Shown: in pieces, positions 1 to 11,290 of the stretch
Numbering within the stretch: position 1 is the first letter of the stretch
How the letters are laid out: each line of letters starts with the position of its first letter
Origin: Eonycteris spelaea
Lineage: Eukaryota; Chordata; Mammalia; Chiroptera; Pteropodidae
DNA length: 64,000 bases
Reading direction: 5' to 3'
NCBI GenBank assembly: GCA_003508835.1
Contig: PUFA01000034.1
Coordinates: 1,116,001 to 1,180,000, forward strand
The notes under the pieces: generated by a model
What the model saw: only the letters and a program-made list of their open reading frames with translations
Databases searched by the model: none
Told to the model about the DNA's origin: nothing
Program-made: the position numbers and the translations under genes

Positions 1-1480
1 TGACTCAGCTCGTGGGGGTTCCTGCTTCCTCTGGGTCCAGTCGCCTTGCTTCCTTTTGTTTTGTGATGAAGGGGAGCTGCTTCCTTAGGACTCTATATGT
101 TTGTAGAAGTTCTTGGAGACCTGGCTGACGGTGGGTACCCCAGAACAGACTTGCACGTTTCTGCAGATGCTTAAGGGATTAGCAACCTCAAGCCACTTTA
201 ACCTTAATTCTCAGCTGAAGAGTTTTCAGACCACCCAGATGGTAAGATTACAGACTCCGAACTGTGTACGGGCTGCTTTTGTGCTACAGATTTTCAGAGC
301 AGATATTTTCCCCTCTTCACTCAGCTCCAGTTCTAGAGACAGACAATTTCCCATCGGTGTCTTTTGACGGAGGAAGCTTTACTGCTGGTTTATCCATATA
401 CTTACGGGGTCCTCCTTTCATGCACTGAGGGAGGATTCTTATTTAATGCATCGCCTGGAATGGTACCTGGGCTTTCTCTCCTGTTTACTGGATCCTCTAA
501 GGCCATGCAAACTGAGGCCATAGCTCCCTTGATTTAAGTAATGCCCTCAGGGTGAATGCTGGCTATCACGCTCCATCCGCCGCATAGAGTTCCCATGTCC
601 AGGGGCTGCTGTAGGTGAGTCTGGGCGCCATGGAGACTTAAGCTATTGAAAAAAAGGATGTATTTAGGAAAACGCCCTTTGTGAGCGCATGCTGGCAGGT
701 GCCTCCACTCCCAGGTTCATGCCACGTCTGAGATGGACCACTTTGGATTCGGATGAAGAGAGCTCCTTGGAGAGCCCAGCGGAAGCTAGAGGACAGTCTG
801 ACCCGTCAACTGCCACCCGCATTCGAGGGGGCTGTCAGGGTTTCCCGCGGTTTGGCTCCACCTGCCCCGTGCCCCCCTTTATCTTTCTCTTCAACCCCCT
901 CCACCCTCAGGGAGCCATGCCAGGCTAAGGAGAGAGGCCAGACTCCAGCCCATGGAAGAGAATAAGAGGAAAGAACGTAGTTTCTGGGTTGTGGGGGAAC
1001 ACGCCGGTGCTGGGGTCTCTGTGGTCAGGACAGGGCAGGTCAGCCCAAGAAAACGAAGAGCCCAGAGAACTGGAGAGCAGAGAATCAGCGCTCCCTAAAA
1101 CGAGCATCGATGAGGGCGGGGCAGGGCGGGGTGGGAGGCCACACCACACAGTCTCCAAACCCCGTCCCTGTGGGCGGTCACCGCCGTGAGAAGGCCCCGC
1201 TGAGAGCAAGCAGGCTGGGAACACGGAAAGTCGTTTACAGAAAAGGAGCCAGAGAAGAACAGGTGCCCGTGTTTGGCCGTAGCCATCGCTATGTCTTCTC
1301 TGCCCAGCACACATCCCGAAAGGCGTTTCAAATGCTTTAGGAACAGTGTTTGGTCAACATCTCCGGACGGCAGGTGGGCGGTGAGGAGGCGGCCGGGCAC
1401 GCGCTCCGGTCTGCAGGGAGGGGTCTGGTTGTTCAAGCGGGTTTGGCAAGGACAGAAACACCAGAGACACGGGCAGTATC
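1..1480. other. Unassigned unique sequence
   Basis: No gene or repeat is recognised. The first 650 bases have mixed composition; from about 660 to 1480 the sequence becomes GC-rich with scattered CpG. The longest open frames (about 130 codons, on both strands around 925-1490) overlap each other in several frames, which is typical of stop-poor GC-rich DNA, and show no domain I know. Confidence 0.4.
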
Positions 1481-1640
1481 GTTCATTCATTCATTCGTTC
1501 GTTCGTTCGTTCAGCGAGCCTTTTCTGGGGGCGTCTCCCACGCCGCTCCCTGTGTTGGGTGCCGGGCAAGCAACAACGAGGGAAGCCCAGGATTCTTTTG
1601 ACGGTGGCCATTTGAGACTAAAAGTAGACCCTGCAGGAAA
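1481..1640 (-). mobile_element. L2 LINE 3' end, reverse orientation
   Basis: Bases 1481-1512 are a tetranucleotide run of ATTC and GTTC units. They are followed by sequence that resembles the L2 3' end read backwards: a degraded version of the 'last common characters' segment with TGTGTTGGGTGCCGGGCAAG at about 1550. The L2 3' tail is normally a GAATGAATG run on the sense strand, so an ATTC run at the left edge implies minus orientation. Several ATTC units have become GTTC, creating CpG-containing GTTCGTTC. The right boundary is approximate. Confidence 0.6.
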
Positions 1641-1784
1641 CGCACCATGTTTATAGCAGTAAATTTGGTACAGAAAAGAATCAAAGTCAGAGGCCCTAAG
1701 AAGGTAAATAGTAACTGAGAAATACGAAAGGTGCAAGTCTGAAAAACAGCCTCTGCTTACTAGACGGAAAAGCAGGAGATTCTT

Positions 1785-2000
1785 AGATATTCGATTTAAC
1801 TTTTTGAATAGGTAATGTATTTAGGCGTTTACATACCCAAACAATGCAAAGGTGACGGACTGAAATGCTTGCCCCCTGCTCCCCGATGCACCCACTTCTT
1901 CCTCGCCCTGCAGGTAATTATTTTGTATTACTTTCCTATTGATCTTTGCAGTGTCTCTTTATAAGAATTTAAGCCTATATGTATATTACTTTCTCAGTGA
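1785..2000 (-). mobile_element. L1 3' UTR fragment, reverse orientation
   Basis: The block starts with TTTTTGAATAGGTAATGTAT and runs through a CT-rich middle (about 1870-1915) to an AT-rich end with TATATGTATATTAC. This order matches the reverse complement of the 3' UTR of old mammalian L1M elements: the 'AATAGGTAATACATTCA' segment, the CCCCTGTCCCCCAG-like middle, then the ATATACAAGCACATATAC-like segment. There is no coding capacity. Confidence is good for L1M and low for any subfamily. Confidence 0.65.
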
Positions 2001-2139
2001 GTCCCCCTTCTCCGCGGGATCTTGGATCTTAAAGATCTGGCTATCTGGGCGGGACTTACAGCCCCCGAACAGACGGCCTTTCACCCTGCTCTTCCTCGTC
2101 CCAGGAGGGGGCTCGGGGGCCATCGGCTGCTCCTTCCAG

Positions 2140-2345
2140 GGGGAAGCACCCCTCCTTCGGTCCTCTGCCCCACCGCATTCGCCAGGACACTCTCAGCATG
2201 TCACGCCATTTGTTTGCATTATTCACCTTGCTCCTGCGGAGGACGGATCGCCTTCATGACAGGTGCTGCTTGCCTTTCCATTCCTTTGACTCTGCACAGA
2301 ATTTTGCATATAATAAACCTTCGATGAATGTTTCACGAATGAATG
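2140..2345 (+). mobile_element. L2 LINE 3' end
   Basis: The sequence follows the usual L2 3' order: a pyrimidine-rich segment, a degraded 'gcctggcacatagtagg' region (CACAGAATTTTGCATATAAT near 2297), an AATAAA-like segment, then the tail GAATGTTTCACGAATGAATG ending near 2345. The GAATGAATG tail gives plus orientation. The 5' limit is uncertain. Confidence 0.6.
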
Positions 2346-2734
2346 AATATTTGAATTAATGTTTCTGGAGCACCTGTTATGTGTCCGAACGTCTTCAAGA
2401 TGCCTGCACATGCTGAGAGGGGATTGAGTCTGAGGGGCTGGCGAAGGAGCTGGCCGTGAGGGGTCGTCATGATGGCATCAGGTTACTGGGTGAAAGTGTC
2501 AGCAAGACAGTTCAGTCACAGCTTTTCAACCTACGGCCTGCTCTGCTCCTTTAGGACAATGCGATTTTTTTTTTTTCTAGCTGCAAATTGTGGGCACATG
2601 GTTGAGAAAAATAGAATTGATATGTACCTGTGCACCATAAAAAAGCACGTAGACCTGTCCCTTGAGTCTCGTCAGGACTATTGTCTTAGCGGCCATGACT
2701 CAGCACCACACGCGAGATAGCGTAAGCAACTGAT
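2346..2734. other. Unassigned sequence
   Basis: No gene or repeat is recognised. It contains a T13 run at about 2564-2576. An 83-codon open frame crosses the stretch without any known motif. Confidence 0.35.
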
Positions 2735-3112
2735 GTGCCGCCTCCCAGGTCTGGAAGCAGGAGTGCACGGTCAAGGTATCAGCGTGGCTGGTTCCCCCGA
2801 GGCTGTGAGAATCTGGTCCTCTCGCCTGGCTTCTGGCGGTGTCCTGGAAGTCCTTGGCCTGCAGAGCATCATACCATCTCTTCCCTCACCTTCTCGTGGC
2901 CTTCTTCCCGTGTGCACGTCTGTGCCCAAACGTTTCCTTTTTATAAGGACACGCGTCAACCAGTTGGATTTAGGGCCCGCCTGGCTCCAGTATGACCTAA
3001 CTAATCGCACCTGCAATGACCCTGGGTACAAATGAGGGCACATCATGCGCACCTGGGGGTTAGAGTGGCAACATGTGAACTGGGGGGAGGGACACAGTTC
3101 AATCCATCACAC
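2735..3112 (-). mobile_element. ERVL-MaLR solo LTR (MLT1/MST-like), reverse orientation
   Basis: Read on the minus strand the LTR starts at about 3112 with TGTGATGGATTGAACTGTGT and proceeds through the expected MaLR landmarks: the 'cccctaattcatatgttga' segment, a GTCCTTATAAAAAGG promoter-like box near 2940, 'aagatggtgatgc', 'gccaaggac', and 'agaagccagg'. It ends near 2740 in the 'cttccagcctcc' region. A solo LTR of about 380 bp is normal for this family. Internal CpGs are numerous compared with the remembered consensus. Confidence 0.8.
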
Positions 3113-3167
3113 CCACTTAACATCCCGTTAGGTACTAAATCTATGTCTCTCATCCTCCTCCGTCACC

Positions 3168-3210
3168 CATGTGCGTGTGTGTGCGTGTCTGTGAGTGTGC
3201 GTGGGGGAGT
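3168..3210 (+). repeat. Short degenerate TG/CG-rich run
   Basis: Alternating purine-pyrimidine sequence with GTGTGTGTGCGTGTCTGTGA-type units. It has modest Z-DNA-forming character and no gene. Confidence 0.7.
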
Positions 3211-3239
3211 GCGTGAATGTCATTCACGTCCCGGTCATG

Positions 3240-3760
3240 CACAGCTGGGGACACTGGGAATCTAAGGAGGAAGCACCTCCAGCAGGATCGCTGGCCTCCA
3301 AGAGCTTGCATTTCATCAGGGGAAGGCCGACGGCAAGCCGCTCAGCAGAGGAAAGATGATTTCGTCTAGAAACCTGTGTCCTGAGAGGAAGTGGGCCAAG
3401 CCGATGGATTTGAGCCAGGCTGGAGGCGGGCGGCGGTGCATGAGCTAAAAGGGCTTGCTCTGGGAAGGCGCCTCTGAGGAGGTGAGGAGGTGAGGAGGTG
3501 AGGAGGCGAGGAGGCGAGGAGGCGAGGGTCAGAGGGTCAGCTCTGCCTCTGCAAGGAACAGAACGCCTGCAGGGCTGAAGACTGTGAGACATGAAGAATG
3601 CAGTGGGGGACAGGCTGGGGGAGGGGGCAGACCGAGGTCGGATCCCACGGGGTCTTAGAGGCCGTGGCAAACTTTACGTTTTCTCTCGCTGGAGGGGCAG
3701 CCATCGGAGGGGTGTGAGCAAGCACGCTGCAGTTTGCACTTGGAAACCTTTCTGAAGTGT
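3240..3760 (-). mobile_element. L2 LINE fragment, reverse orientation, with an internal 8-bp array
   Basis: Three separated landmarks of reverse-complemented L2 appear in order: 'ctccaagagcttgcatttca' near 3297-3316 (consensus 'ctcatggagcttacattcta'), 'cctctgaggaggtga' near 3471-3485, and 'ggtcttagaggccgtggcaaactttac' at about 3651-3677. The last is followed by a segment matching 'gggaagccattggagggttttgagcag' at about 3697-3722. At the middle landmark the GAGGAGGT motif has expanded into about six tandem copies (3476-3526). Confidence 0.7.
3476..3526 (+). repeat. 8-bp tandem repeat, GAGGAGGY x6
   Basis: Three GAGGAGGT units are followed by three GAGGAGGC units and a partial GAG. The seed motif is part of the surrounding L2, so the array grew by local slippage from L2 sequence. 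Confidence 0.9.
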
Positions 3761-4639
3761 CCTTGAATGCCTTATTATGTAACGAGGCCGAAGCCAGCGG
3801 GCAGGAGGGTTGGAGGGTTTCTTTTAGGTCACCAGCCTATAGGGGCAGGCTTGGACAAAAATAGGCATCTCTAAATCCTCCCGCCGTCAACCAGAAGGCA
3901 GAGGCCTGCCCTCCCCTCTCCCGGGATGCTGGGAGGGGAACGAATACATGCAAAGTACCTGTGTGCTTTCCGTGTACCGAGAAGCAGCGCTGTAGCCTCT
4001 GCCTTCGTCGCCATCGAAAGCTTTCCAAACAGAAGACGATACACTTCCAGCCCAGACTTCCGCTCCCGGCGCCTCCTTGAATTGGCCTCCCCCGGAGACA
4101 TGGGTGGCGTGCAGAAAACGGGCGGGCATCAGAGAGAAAAGCGGCCCGGAATGCTCAGACGGCTGGCCCCTCCGAAGTCTGCGGCGGCTGCATCCACGAT
4201 CTGGCTTCCTGGTGACGCTGACGAACGCCCTTCCCCCCTGGACCACCCTTCAGCCTGCTCAACCTGCGTCACCGGCCGCCGCGCAGACTTGCTGGCTTAC
4301 GGGTTTACGCACGGTGTCAGAACCCAGACCCAGATTCGTGACTGAGTGCGCAGGTGACGCGCCTCCCCGCGGGAACGGAGGCCGGCCTCACGGGATTCTG
4401 GAGACGCCAGAGTGAGCACTGTCGCCCGCGTGAGAAAACGCATTCACGTCACCGGACCGGACGCCCCGAGACCCCGAGGAGACGCTCGTGAGGAGTGTCG
4501 GCTCCCTCCTGCCGTCCCGGCCAGACACCTGCGTTGGGCAGGTGCGGCGGGCGGGGAAGGCAAGGTGCAGATGTCGTTACAGACGCTTGTCTTGGAGGGG
4601 TCGTCCCGACCGAGAGAGGACACGAGCCGCTTGTGTCCT
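3761..4639. other. Unassigned GC-rich sequence
   Basis: GC- and CpG-rich with open frames in several frames on both strands (for example 139 codons at 3926-4345). No protein domain, splice structure or repeat is recognised. Confidence 0.35.
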
Positions 4640-4780
4640 TTTAAATGTTCTGATGGCCGCCGTAACGAGGTGCAATTTATTTCGGTAATATATCTTATTT
4701 AACCTAATATCCGAAAGGTTATCATTTTATATGGAATCGATAGAAACCGTTATTAATGAGGTGTTTCCCATGCTTTTATT
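4640..4780 (+). mobile_element. hAT-like DNA transposon fragment
   Basis: An AT-rich island holds GTAATATATCTTATTTAACC, then ATATCCGAAAGGTTATCATT, then ATTAATGAGGTGTTTCCC. This matches, in order, a common mammalian nonautonomous DNA element whose middle reads 'ataatatattttatttaaccc...ccaaaatattatcattt...attattaatgagatatttt'. The exact family name is uncertain. The terminal inverted repeats are not visible. Confidence 0.6.
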
Positions 4781-7700
4781 ATCACGGGTCCAGCACTCCC
4801 TGAGTGGTGACTCTTAGCCAAACGGGATAGTGTTTCCTGACGTGTTTACGCGCTTAACCGATCAAACCATCTCTAAAGGCAGCTCTTTTGTGCTCGAGAA
4901 TCTCAGCTTCTAGCTTTTCTGACAACAGAAATAAACATCTCACTTTATCTATAATAGTCGGGGTAAAAAGGGTCCATTGATTCTTCATGCTCCTCCTTTT
5001 ATATTCTTTTAACTCCATCCTGTTCAACCCGGTCCTGTCAATGTTAAGCCAGGACTTCGCACACCTGTCGAAGCCACGCCCAGCCGCCTGAGCCTGCTTC
5101 CCCTGTGCCGTTGTTTCCAAGGACCGGAAGTTGTGTAAGGCGGGTTCTAAGTACCGCCCGCAGGCTGCTCTCCGGGTCGGCCAGATCTCATTCAGCTGTT
5201 CGGCTCTTACCTGCCTTGGATCACCTGAGCGCCTGGTTAGCCCTGAAACGTGCAGCTTAGACGCTTCGTGACGCTCAGGTGTGATATAACCCGGTTGGTG
5301 AGGCTGAGCGTGGGTGGGGGGATGGGCAAAACAAAGCCGAGGGCGTTAGCCACCCAACAAAGTCACCGTGGTCGTCTTTAGTGGTGTCCTCAGTGACGTC
5401 CTGGGACCCCTGTGCACGAGTCCGTTGCTTCTTTCGGCCCGAACTAAAGCTGCTCTTGTGTCGGCCAGCCGTGACCATCTGCCCGGCATCTGAGACTCTG
5501 GGTTTCTCGCTTGGGCCCCACGCTCACTGGGTGGTCACTCCGAGTGACGGGGCCGAGCCGGGTCGAGCCTCCCCGCACGGTGGCAGAGGCCAGCGCTCTC
5601 GCCGTGACCGCTGTGGACAGTACGAGGTCACTGTCCGAGGTCCTGATCCTGGCGCCACTCGCTGTGCTGGAGGCGACGGAGGACCCGGCGGCCGTGAGTG
5701 CGGGCCCCCGGCGGTCCGCTGCGGCTCTCTGGCTCTGCAGCCCCCCCTTCCCCCAGTGACCCTGTCCGATCCCAGCGCACGTGTCTGCCATCACTGGGGC
5801 TGACTAGCGCCCGAACGCCCCCCGTTCTCCCGATTCCGTGACGTCAAGTGGGTCGCTCGGGAAAGGAGGTGATCTGGAAATCTGTCCCGCGAGGAAGCGC
5901 GCACACCACGAGGGTCGCCATGAAGCCCTGGGAAAGTCTTCTGTCCGCCTGTCCCCCAGTTCGCTGGGAGCGTCCGTTCCTGCTCCGGGAATGATCCCGA
6001 AGCGTTGGGTGGTCACGGCCGCCGGGAGCCGCGTGTCTGGAAGTTTTCCCTCCCCTTACGCTTTCTGCCCGGTCATTGCCGGCGTAAAACGAAGCTCTTG
6101 ATCTCTATAGACGTATTTTGTAAACTGGGCAGTTTATCCAACTGGTTTATCGTGTTTTAAAATGTGGCAGCAGCTCTTCCACCCCGGGATGGTGTTCTCT
6201 TTCCAGAAGCACATTTTCTCTCCAACCACGTTGAGAGTAGAAACTGTGACTGAGAAACGCTTTGGGACACTCATCCCCTGCTCTTTGGAGCAGTTCACTT
6301 CTTGCTCCAATTCGTCGGGGTCGCGCCCCTCCCTTGAACTCACTCCGTTTGTGCGCGTGGTAAGCTTCCGTTCTAACTCTGGGTGTGGGGGGGGGCGTGT
6401 TTGTCCTCGGCGGGGCCTGCATTGAGGTCGCCGCTTTCGGAGATCACAGGTGCACGTGTTCAAACCTTCAGACGCTGCAGAGCGCGGGTTCGATGAATTT
6501 GGGGGTCACTGCCGCAGCGTGTGTGTGAGCGGCATTCCCGCCCATTTTACTTAAGCAGTAGCCACACCCCCTTCCCCTAAATTCTCCGTCCCTGCCTGGC
6601 CCGGTGCTTCCTGACATCCGTTTCCACAGGAGGTACGCGTCTGTGTGCGGCCTGTCTCAGAGCGTGCGCCTCAGGGGGGACTCCGACGCTCAGTCTGTCC
6701 CTGCATTCCTGGCGACTCACCCACCAAGCGCCCTTCCCGGGCGAAGGCAGCGCCCCTGAGTGCCTGGCCCTGCGCCAGTCCTGAGACGGCTCTGGGGACG
6801 GGCCGGTGCGCGACCAGACGAGGGATTTCCGACATGGAGTCCATGCAGCAGGCTCTCGGCCGGGAAGGCTAGCAACGAGCCCCCCAGGGAAGTTTCTTTC
6901 CCCTGTGTGGGTGCAGGCTCTGTTCCCTGGGGCGTCCCCACTTCAGCCTCGAGGACGGCCGGCCGTTTGGGGTGAGGACCCCGGAGTCCTGCCGTGCGCG
7001 GTACGCCCGCCACCGAGGGGCCCCCCTGGCTCTGTGGTGGGGCCCTGCCGCTCGCATGCGGAGGTCGGAGGTCGGAGGGCATCCTGCCCGCCTCCTGTCC
7101 AGGCAGCTCCCCTCTCACAGGTGCGGCGTCAAGAGGAGCTGGGACGCCCTCAGCCCACACCTGTCTGTGCTGCGTCTCACTCCAAACCCTCAGAGTCACC
7201 AACCGGGCTGCTCAGCATCTCTGTTTCCCGGCCCCTGCAGTTTTCTGATATCTAGTGTTTGGGGGAATTCATCATTTATTAGACATTTTGAGAGCGAGGA
7301 GAATCCAGACGTTGGCTCAAGTCACCTTACAAATGCCCGTTGTGCTAATCGATGGTGATTATCAGGTCACGTTTTTCTTCAAACCATTGGCAGGACTTCA
7401 GTCGGTCGCCGTTGCTGTTTCTCCTCTGCTCTCTTCTTTCTCAGGGCCGACGGGACGCGCTCCTGGATTCGCCGGAGCCTGTTTCCTCGCATTTCGGCAC
7501 GTCTGAAAGTGGCGCGCATCCCCCAGCTGGCGGCTGGCTCCCCGCCCTCGCGACGGCCGCCCTCAGGTCGGGCACCCGCGCCGTGGGCCGCACGCTTGCC
7601 AAGTGCGGCTATGTTTACGTCTGACGGACGGTCTGGCCCACTGAGCCCCGTTTCTGTCCACGGCCCAGGAGGGGACCGTTTCATAAAGGAACGTGAGCCC

Positions 7701-7795
7701 CGGGAGCTGCCCGAAAGCCTGGCATTAACCCCATCCGGTGAGATAGAAAGTTCCGACATTAAAACCAGCAGCGCTGGTAGAAAAATCTATTGACT
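4781..7795. other. Unassigned, mostly GC- and CpG-rich sequence
   Basis: No gene or repeat is recognised over 3 kb. CpG is densest at about 5500-5830 and again near 7440-7620. A G9 run sits near 6388. Open frames reach 161 codons (minus strand, 6717-7202) but overlap open frames on the other strand and have low-complexity, Pro/Arg/Gly-rich composition. An unannotated first exon cannot be excluded in the CpG-dense parts. Confidence 0.35.
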
Positions 7796-8260
7796 TAAAA
7801 AAAAAAAGTACTGTGTCAGCAACATGGCCACCGATGACATTAAACTGGAAAGAAATCCGTACGTATTCGACTCCAAATATGAAACAATTTGGGAGGCCTT
7901 AACCAAATCACGTTCCTACAGGACCAACATCTGTATCTAGGTGAGGTTCAAAAGTTCTTTCAATAAAATGAAAATGCCGAGGCACTCGGAGGCATGTGCC
8001 ATGGTTTAATTGGCTGCTTGTTACTTTTTTCTTACTGGAACATGAAATAATGGTTCCTATTTAATTATTAATAACATAGATTTGATGAAATACATAACAT
8101 AGCCATAAAACATACTCCGAGAGGCTTTAATGATCTCTTCCCTGCTTTTCGCTCCACCTACTCCTCTGCTGAATTCTAGATATTTATCTAGGAAACAGTA
8201 TCACTTCAAATTAAAGATTCATCTCTGCTAAATTGCAAAAAAAAAAAAAAAAAAAAAAAA
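7796..8260 (+). pseudogene. Candidate processed retrocopy of unknown source, poly(A)-ended
   Basis: An AT-rich block inside GC-rich surroundings ends in an uninterrupted A24 run (8237-8260). ATTAAA lies at 8210-8215, 22 bases before the run, the spacing of a real polyadenylation signal. Near the left edge an ATG at 7824 opens a 38-codon frame to TAG at 7938-7940, starting MATDDIKLERNPYVFDSKYE. The rest resembles a 3' UTR. An A11 run (7797-7807) marks the left edge. I do not recognise the parent gene, and clear target-site duplications are not visible. It could instead be a conserved noncoding element with a slipped A-run. Confidence 0.4.
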
Positions 8261-10149
8261 GGATGTCTTCAGTCCTTGTTGCGTGAGTTTGCTACATCTT
8301 GACTTATTTATTTGTCCTGATGGGACGTGTGAGGTTTCTGGATCAGAGGCAGACTTAGTTACCAACGTGGCCGTTTCGGGGACAGCTGCCCCCGCTCCGC
8401 TCCCCACAGGCAGGCGTGGGGAGATGCGCTGTACCATGCACGCAGGGGCTGCATCGCTGGAGGGAGCTCCCTGAATGCCGGTCTCATAGAGGAGCTGAGG
8501 GCACAGCTGCTCCCCGCCCCCCTCGCCCCAAACCCAGACGGGACTGAACAGGTGTCCTCTGGGCAAGGACAGCAGGGTCTCGCGATCCGTAACCCCATGG
8601 CATGAACACCTGTCTCCAGGAGAGAGAGAGAACTGCCCAGCTCTCCAGCGGTCACTATGTTTAACTTCACAGGCTCGTTGTCATTCAAACGCCCTTCACC
8701 CAAGTTGCCACCGCTCTGCTCAGAAAGTCCTGACTGTGTAGAAACGTGAATATGGTGGCGGTTTCCCCACAAACTTACTGTTTTTATTTATCGCAGTTTC
8801 TAAGGAAGAGTGCTACGGATTGGGGCGGGGCAGGTAAACGCTCCCGTGTCCTTGATGAAGGGATGAAGAAGTCAAAGTCGCCAGAGTCTGCCATGAGGCA
8901 GGGCTCTGTATTCGTTCGGGGGATTTTGTTAGCACATTGCTTGGGAGCAGAAGCTGATACCTTACACGGACAGGGGATGGGCTAAACTCTGGGGACAGAG
9001 TCAGGCAGGGGACCAGCTTGGCTGTCCCAGAAGGAGAGGGGGAGGACAGAAGGTGAAGAGGGGGCAGTGGCGTCAACGCGATGGGGTGCCCCCATGCGTG
9101 TGGAGCAGTGTGACGATTTCTTTGACACGCGAAATCTTCGGTACAGGTTGAACAAAATCACCAAACACCGATGTGAATCGATTTCCCGCTGGAAACTGCC
9201 GGAGAGGCGGAATTCTGCGTCTCGGCGTCTGATCGTGCCCGCTCCCAAGGCCACGGGAGCCATGGGAACACGCAGACATCGTGCGGAGGGCTTCAGCTTT
9301 GGGGTCCGGGTTCAGTCCGACCGAATCTCCCAGGGGTAGAGTGTCCAGGCAATACGCGCGTTGCACTTAATAAGTTCATTTTTGTAGACTCGTTACAGTG
9401 GTGGACTTATTGTCTCATGCTTTGTGGCACGGTTTTTCTGGGTCCTATTTGTTGACAGACAGGGGTAGTGAGTCTGGGGTTACGAATCCGAGCCTGGTCT
9501 TTCTCAGCTTCATGCCCACAGGTTCTCTCTCTCATGTACTGATCCTTCTGTTCTTAAGACAAGCGTCTCCTATTAAAAAAGACAACGCAAAACCCATTCT
9601 CTATTAACAATGGTGCGGGAAACCGTTCTTTGTGGCTAAAGTGTGCACGCATGGGATTTGCCTTTATTTTCTCACTCGTTAACTCATTCGACCAATAGGC
9701 AGCAGGCGTAAATGATGCCTGTCCCGGTCCTCTGCTAGCTCAGGTCTGGAGAAGGAGCTAGACAACATGTGCAAAGTTAAAGTCTTCCTGCACCGACAGA
9801 GGAAGGGCCGTATCAGAGCTCGGGGCCACGGGGCAAGAGAGGCCACTCCTGTCCGCGTCTCGCCAGGCTCCACGTAGAGTGTAGACGCCGGGCCCCGAAG
9901 AGTCGGCTGTGTGATGGCTGCCAGGAGAGAAGGTGCCGGTTGGCATCTCAGATTGGAGGCAAACACTGGGCAAAACGGAAGTACAAGGGCCCGGCGAGAG
10001 AGCGTGCGCGGCCGGGGCTGCCTAAGGGGTGCGAGACAGAATGTCGCCACACCAGACGCTTTCGCCCTGATTCCCGCTGACTTCGTTATAAAGATGAAGA
10101 GCGAGGCGCGCCGTGACCCTGCCTTCGATACTGTGGCCCAGCGGACGCG
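8261..10149. other. Unassigned sequence
   Basis: Mixed GC content. At 9685-9770 there is a faint resemblance to reverse L2 (an ATTC-containing start followed by a degraded 'ctgtgctagg' segment), too weak to annotate separately. A short GAGAGAGAGAGA run lies near 8620. No gene is recognised. Confidence 0.35.
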
Positions 10150-10255
10150 GCGCGGCAGGGGCCACCCGGCCCTCCTGCATGTCCTGGGTCTGGCACGGGG
10201 CCTGGCATGGACTCAGTGCTCAAGGAATATTTGTCGATAGCAACGAATGAATCCT
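10150..10255 (+). mobile_element. L2/MIR 3' end
   Basis: It contains GGGGCCTGGCATGGACTCAG, then TGCTCAAGGAATATTTGTCG, then CGAATGAATCC. This matches the L2/MIR 3' segment 'gtgcctggcacatagtaggtgctcaataaatatttgttgaatgaatg'. The tail gives plus orientation. Confidence 0.65.
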
Positions 10256-10944
10256 TCAGTTGTCTGATTGCGAGTACTTAGCAGTTCTAACACGTGCGCC
10301 AGCCGGACTGGTTGGCATTCTTAAATTTTATATGAGAATTCCTTATTGAGCCCCCGGCACACAGAAGCTGGGTTTAGATAGTTCCGAGTCTAGGTAGCAC
10401 AGAGTAACTGCGCACAGCCCAGCGAAGAGGCAGATGTGAGAAGAATTAGTGGAGATCAAATACCGTCCACTTGTTCAATGCCTTTGTACTTTGTACAATT
10501 TTTTTTTTTTTTAAATAGGGATAAAGGCTTTCCTCGAATTTCTGGAAGGAACGTACATCTTCTCACCTAGAAGCTGGCAATGAGTGTCGTGACGTTTTTG
10601 GCCATCGAATGCATCCTGGGCTGACTCCCAAGATTCGGTACGTGATGGGCTGGTGCTCAGCCGTGTGCCATGCTGAACGCTGACCCAGAGACTCTGAGGG
10701 CTGGGGTCCTTCAGGGTCAGGTGGTGACTGATGTCCTTGGGGGCTGCCTCACCTAACCACAGTTCCATAAAGTTATTCCCACTGCTCCTGAGAGAGATCT
10801 CTGGAGAGAAGGGAGAAGCGGCGAGGGCTAGAGCAGTATTTCTGATATCAAGTGCAGTAGACATTCACCCACCTGCCGTGACTCCAGGGCACCGTCTTTA
10901 CCCCTCAAAATAATTGCACTTGTTTTGCTTCGCAATTCCCTACT
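10256..10944. other. Unassigned sequence with T-run
   Basis: A T14 run (about 10499-10513) separates two blocks of ordinary unique sequence. The T-run could be the reversed poly(A) of a minus-strand retroposon to its right, but no promoter-bearing SINE body or coding match is recognised there. Confidence 0.3.
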
Positions 10945-11290
10945 GTGCCCAAGTATTTTATTCTATAATCAGAGGTACGGCTGAACATTTAAATGTCCTC
11001 TGACCTAGTAATTTCACCCCAAGGCAAATGGCAATGGTTGAGATAGTCCCCAAATGCCCAGGAAGGAGACACAAACCTTGGTATGTAGTGCACTGGAAGA
11101 CGTGCAGCCACTCAAAAGATTCCAAAAAACCAACGTGCAGGAAAACTCACGCTATCATCTTCAAGCGCATCGAGCGGCAAGGAACATGAAGTCGTGCTTG
11201 TTTATGTAGCATATACAAGCACACGTGCTCATGGACACACACACACACGTGTGTGTACACACGCATGTGTGCAGCTTGAATCTACGCTTC
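10945..11290 (+). mobile_element. L1 3' end (late ORF2 into 3' UTR)
   Basis: Landmarks in order: CTCTGACCTAGTAATTTCAC (consensus 'ctgacccagtaattccac'), 'CCCAAATGCCCAGGAAGG', 'GCAGCCACTCAAAAGATTCC' (consensus 'gcagccattaaaaagaatga'), and a 'tatacaagcacatgtg' segment. These are the last ORF2 codons and 3' UTR of an old L1M. Frameshifts and stops make it non-coding. It ends in an AC/GT run. Confidence 0.65.
11233..11272 (+). repeat. AC/GT alternating run
   Basis: ACACACACACAC switches to GTGTGTGT and then mixes CG and TG steps for about 40 bases. Strict purine-pyrimidine alternation favours Z-DNA. It lies inside the L1 3' UTR, where the consensus has a related TATATG tract. Confidence 0.8.
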
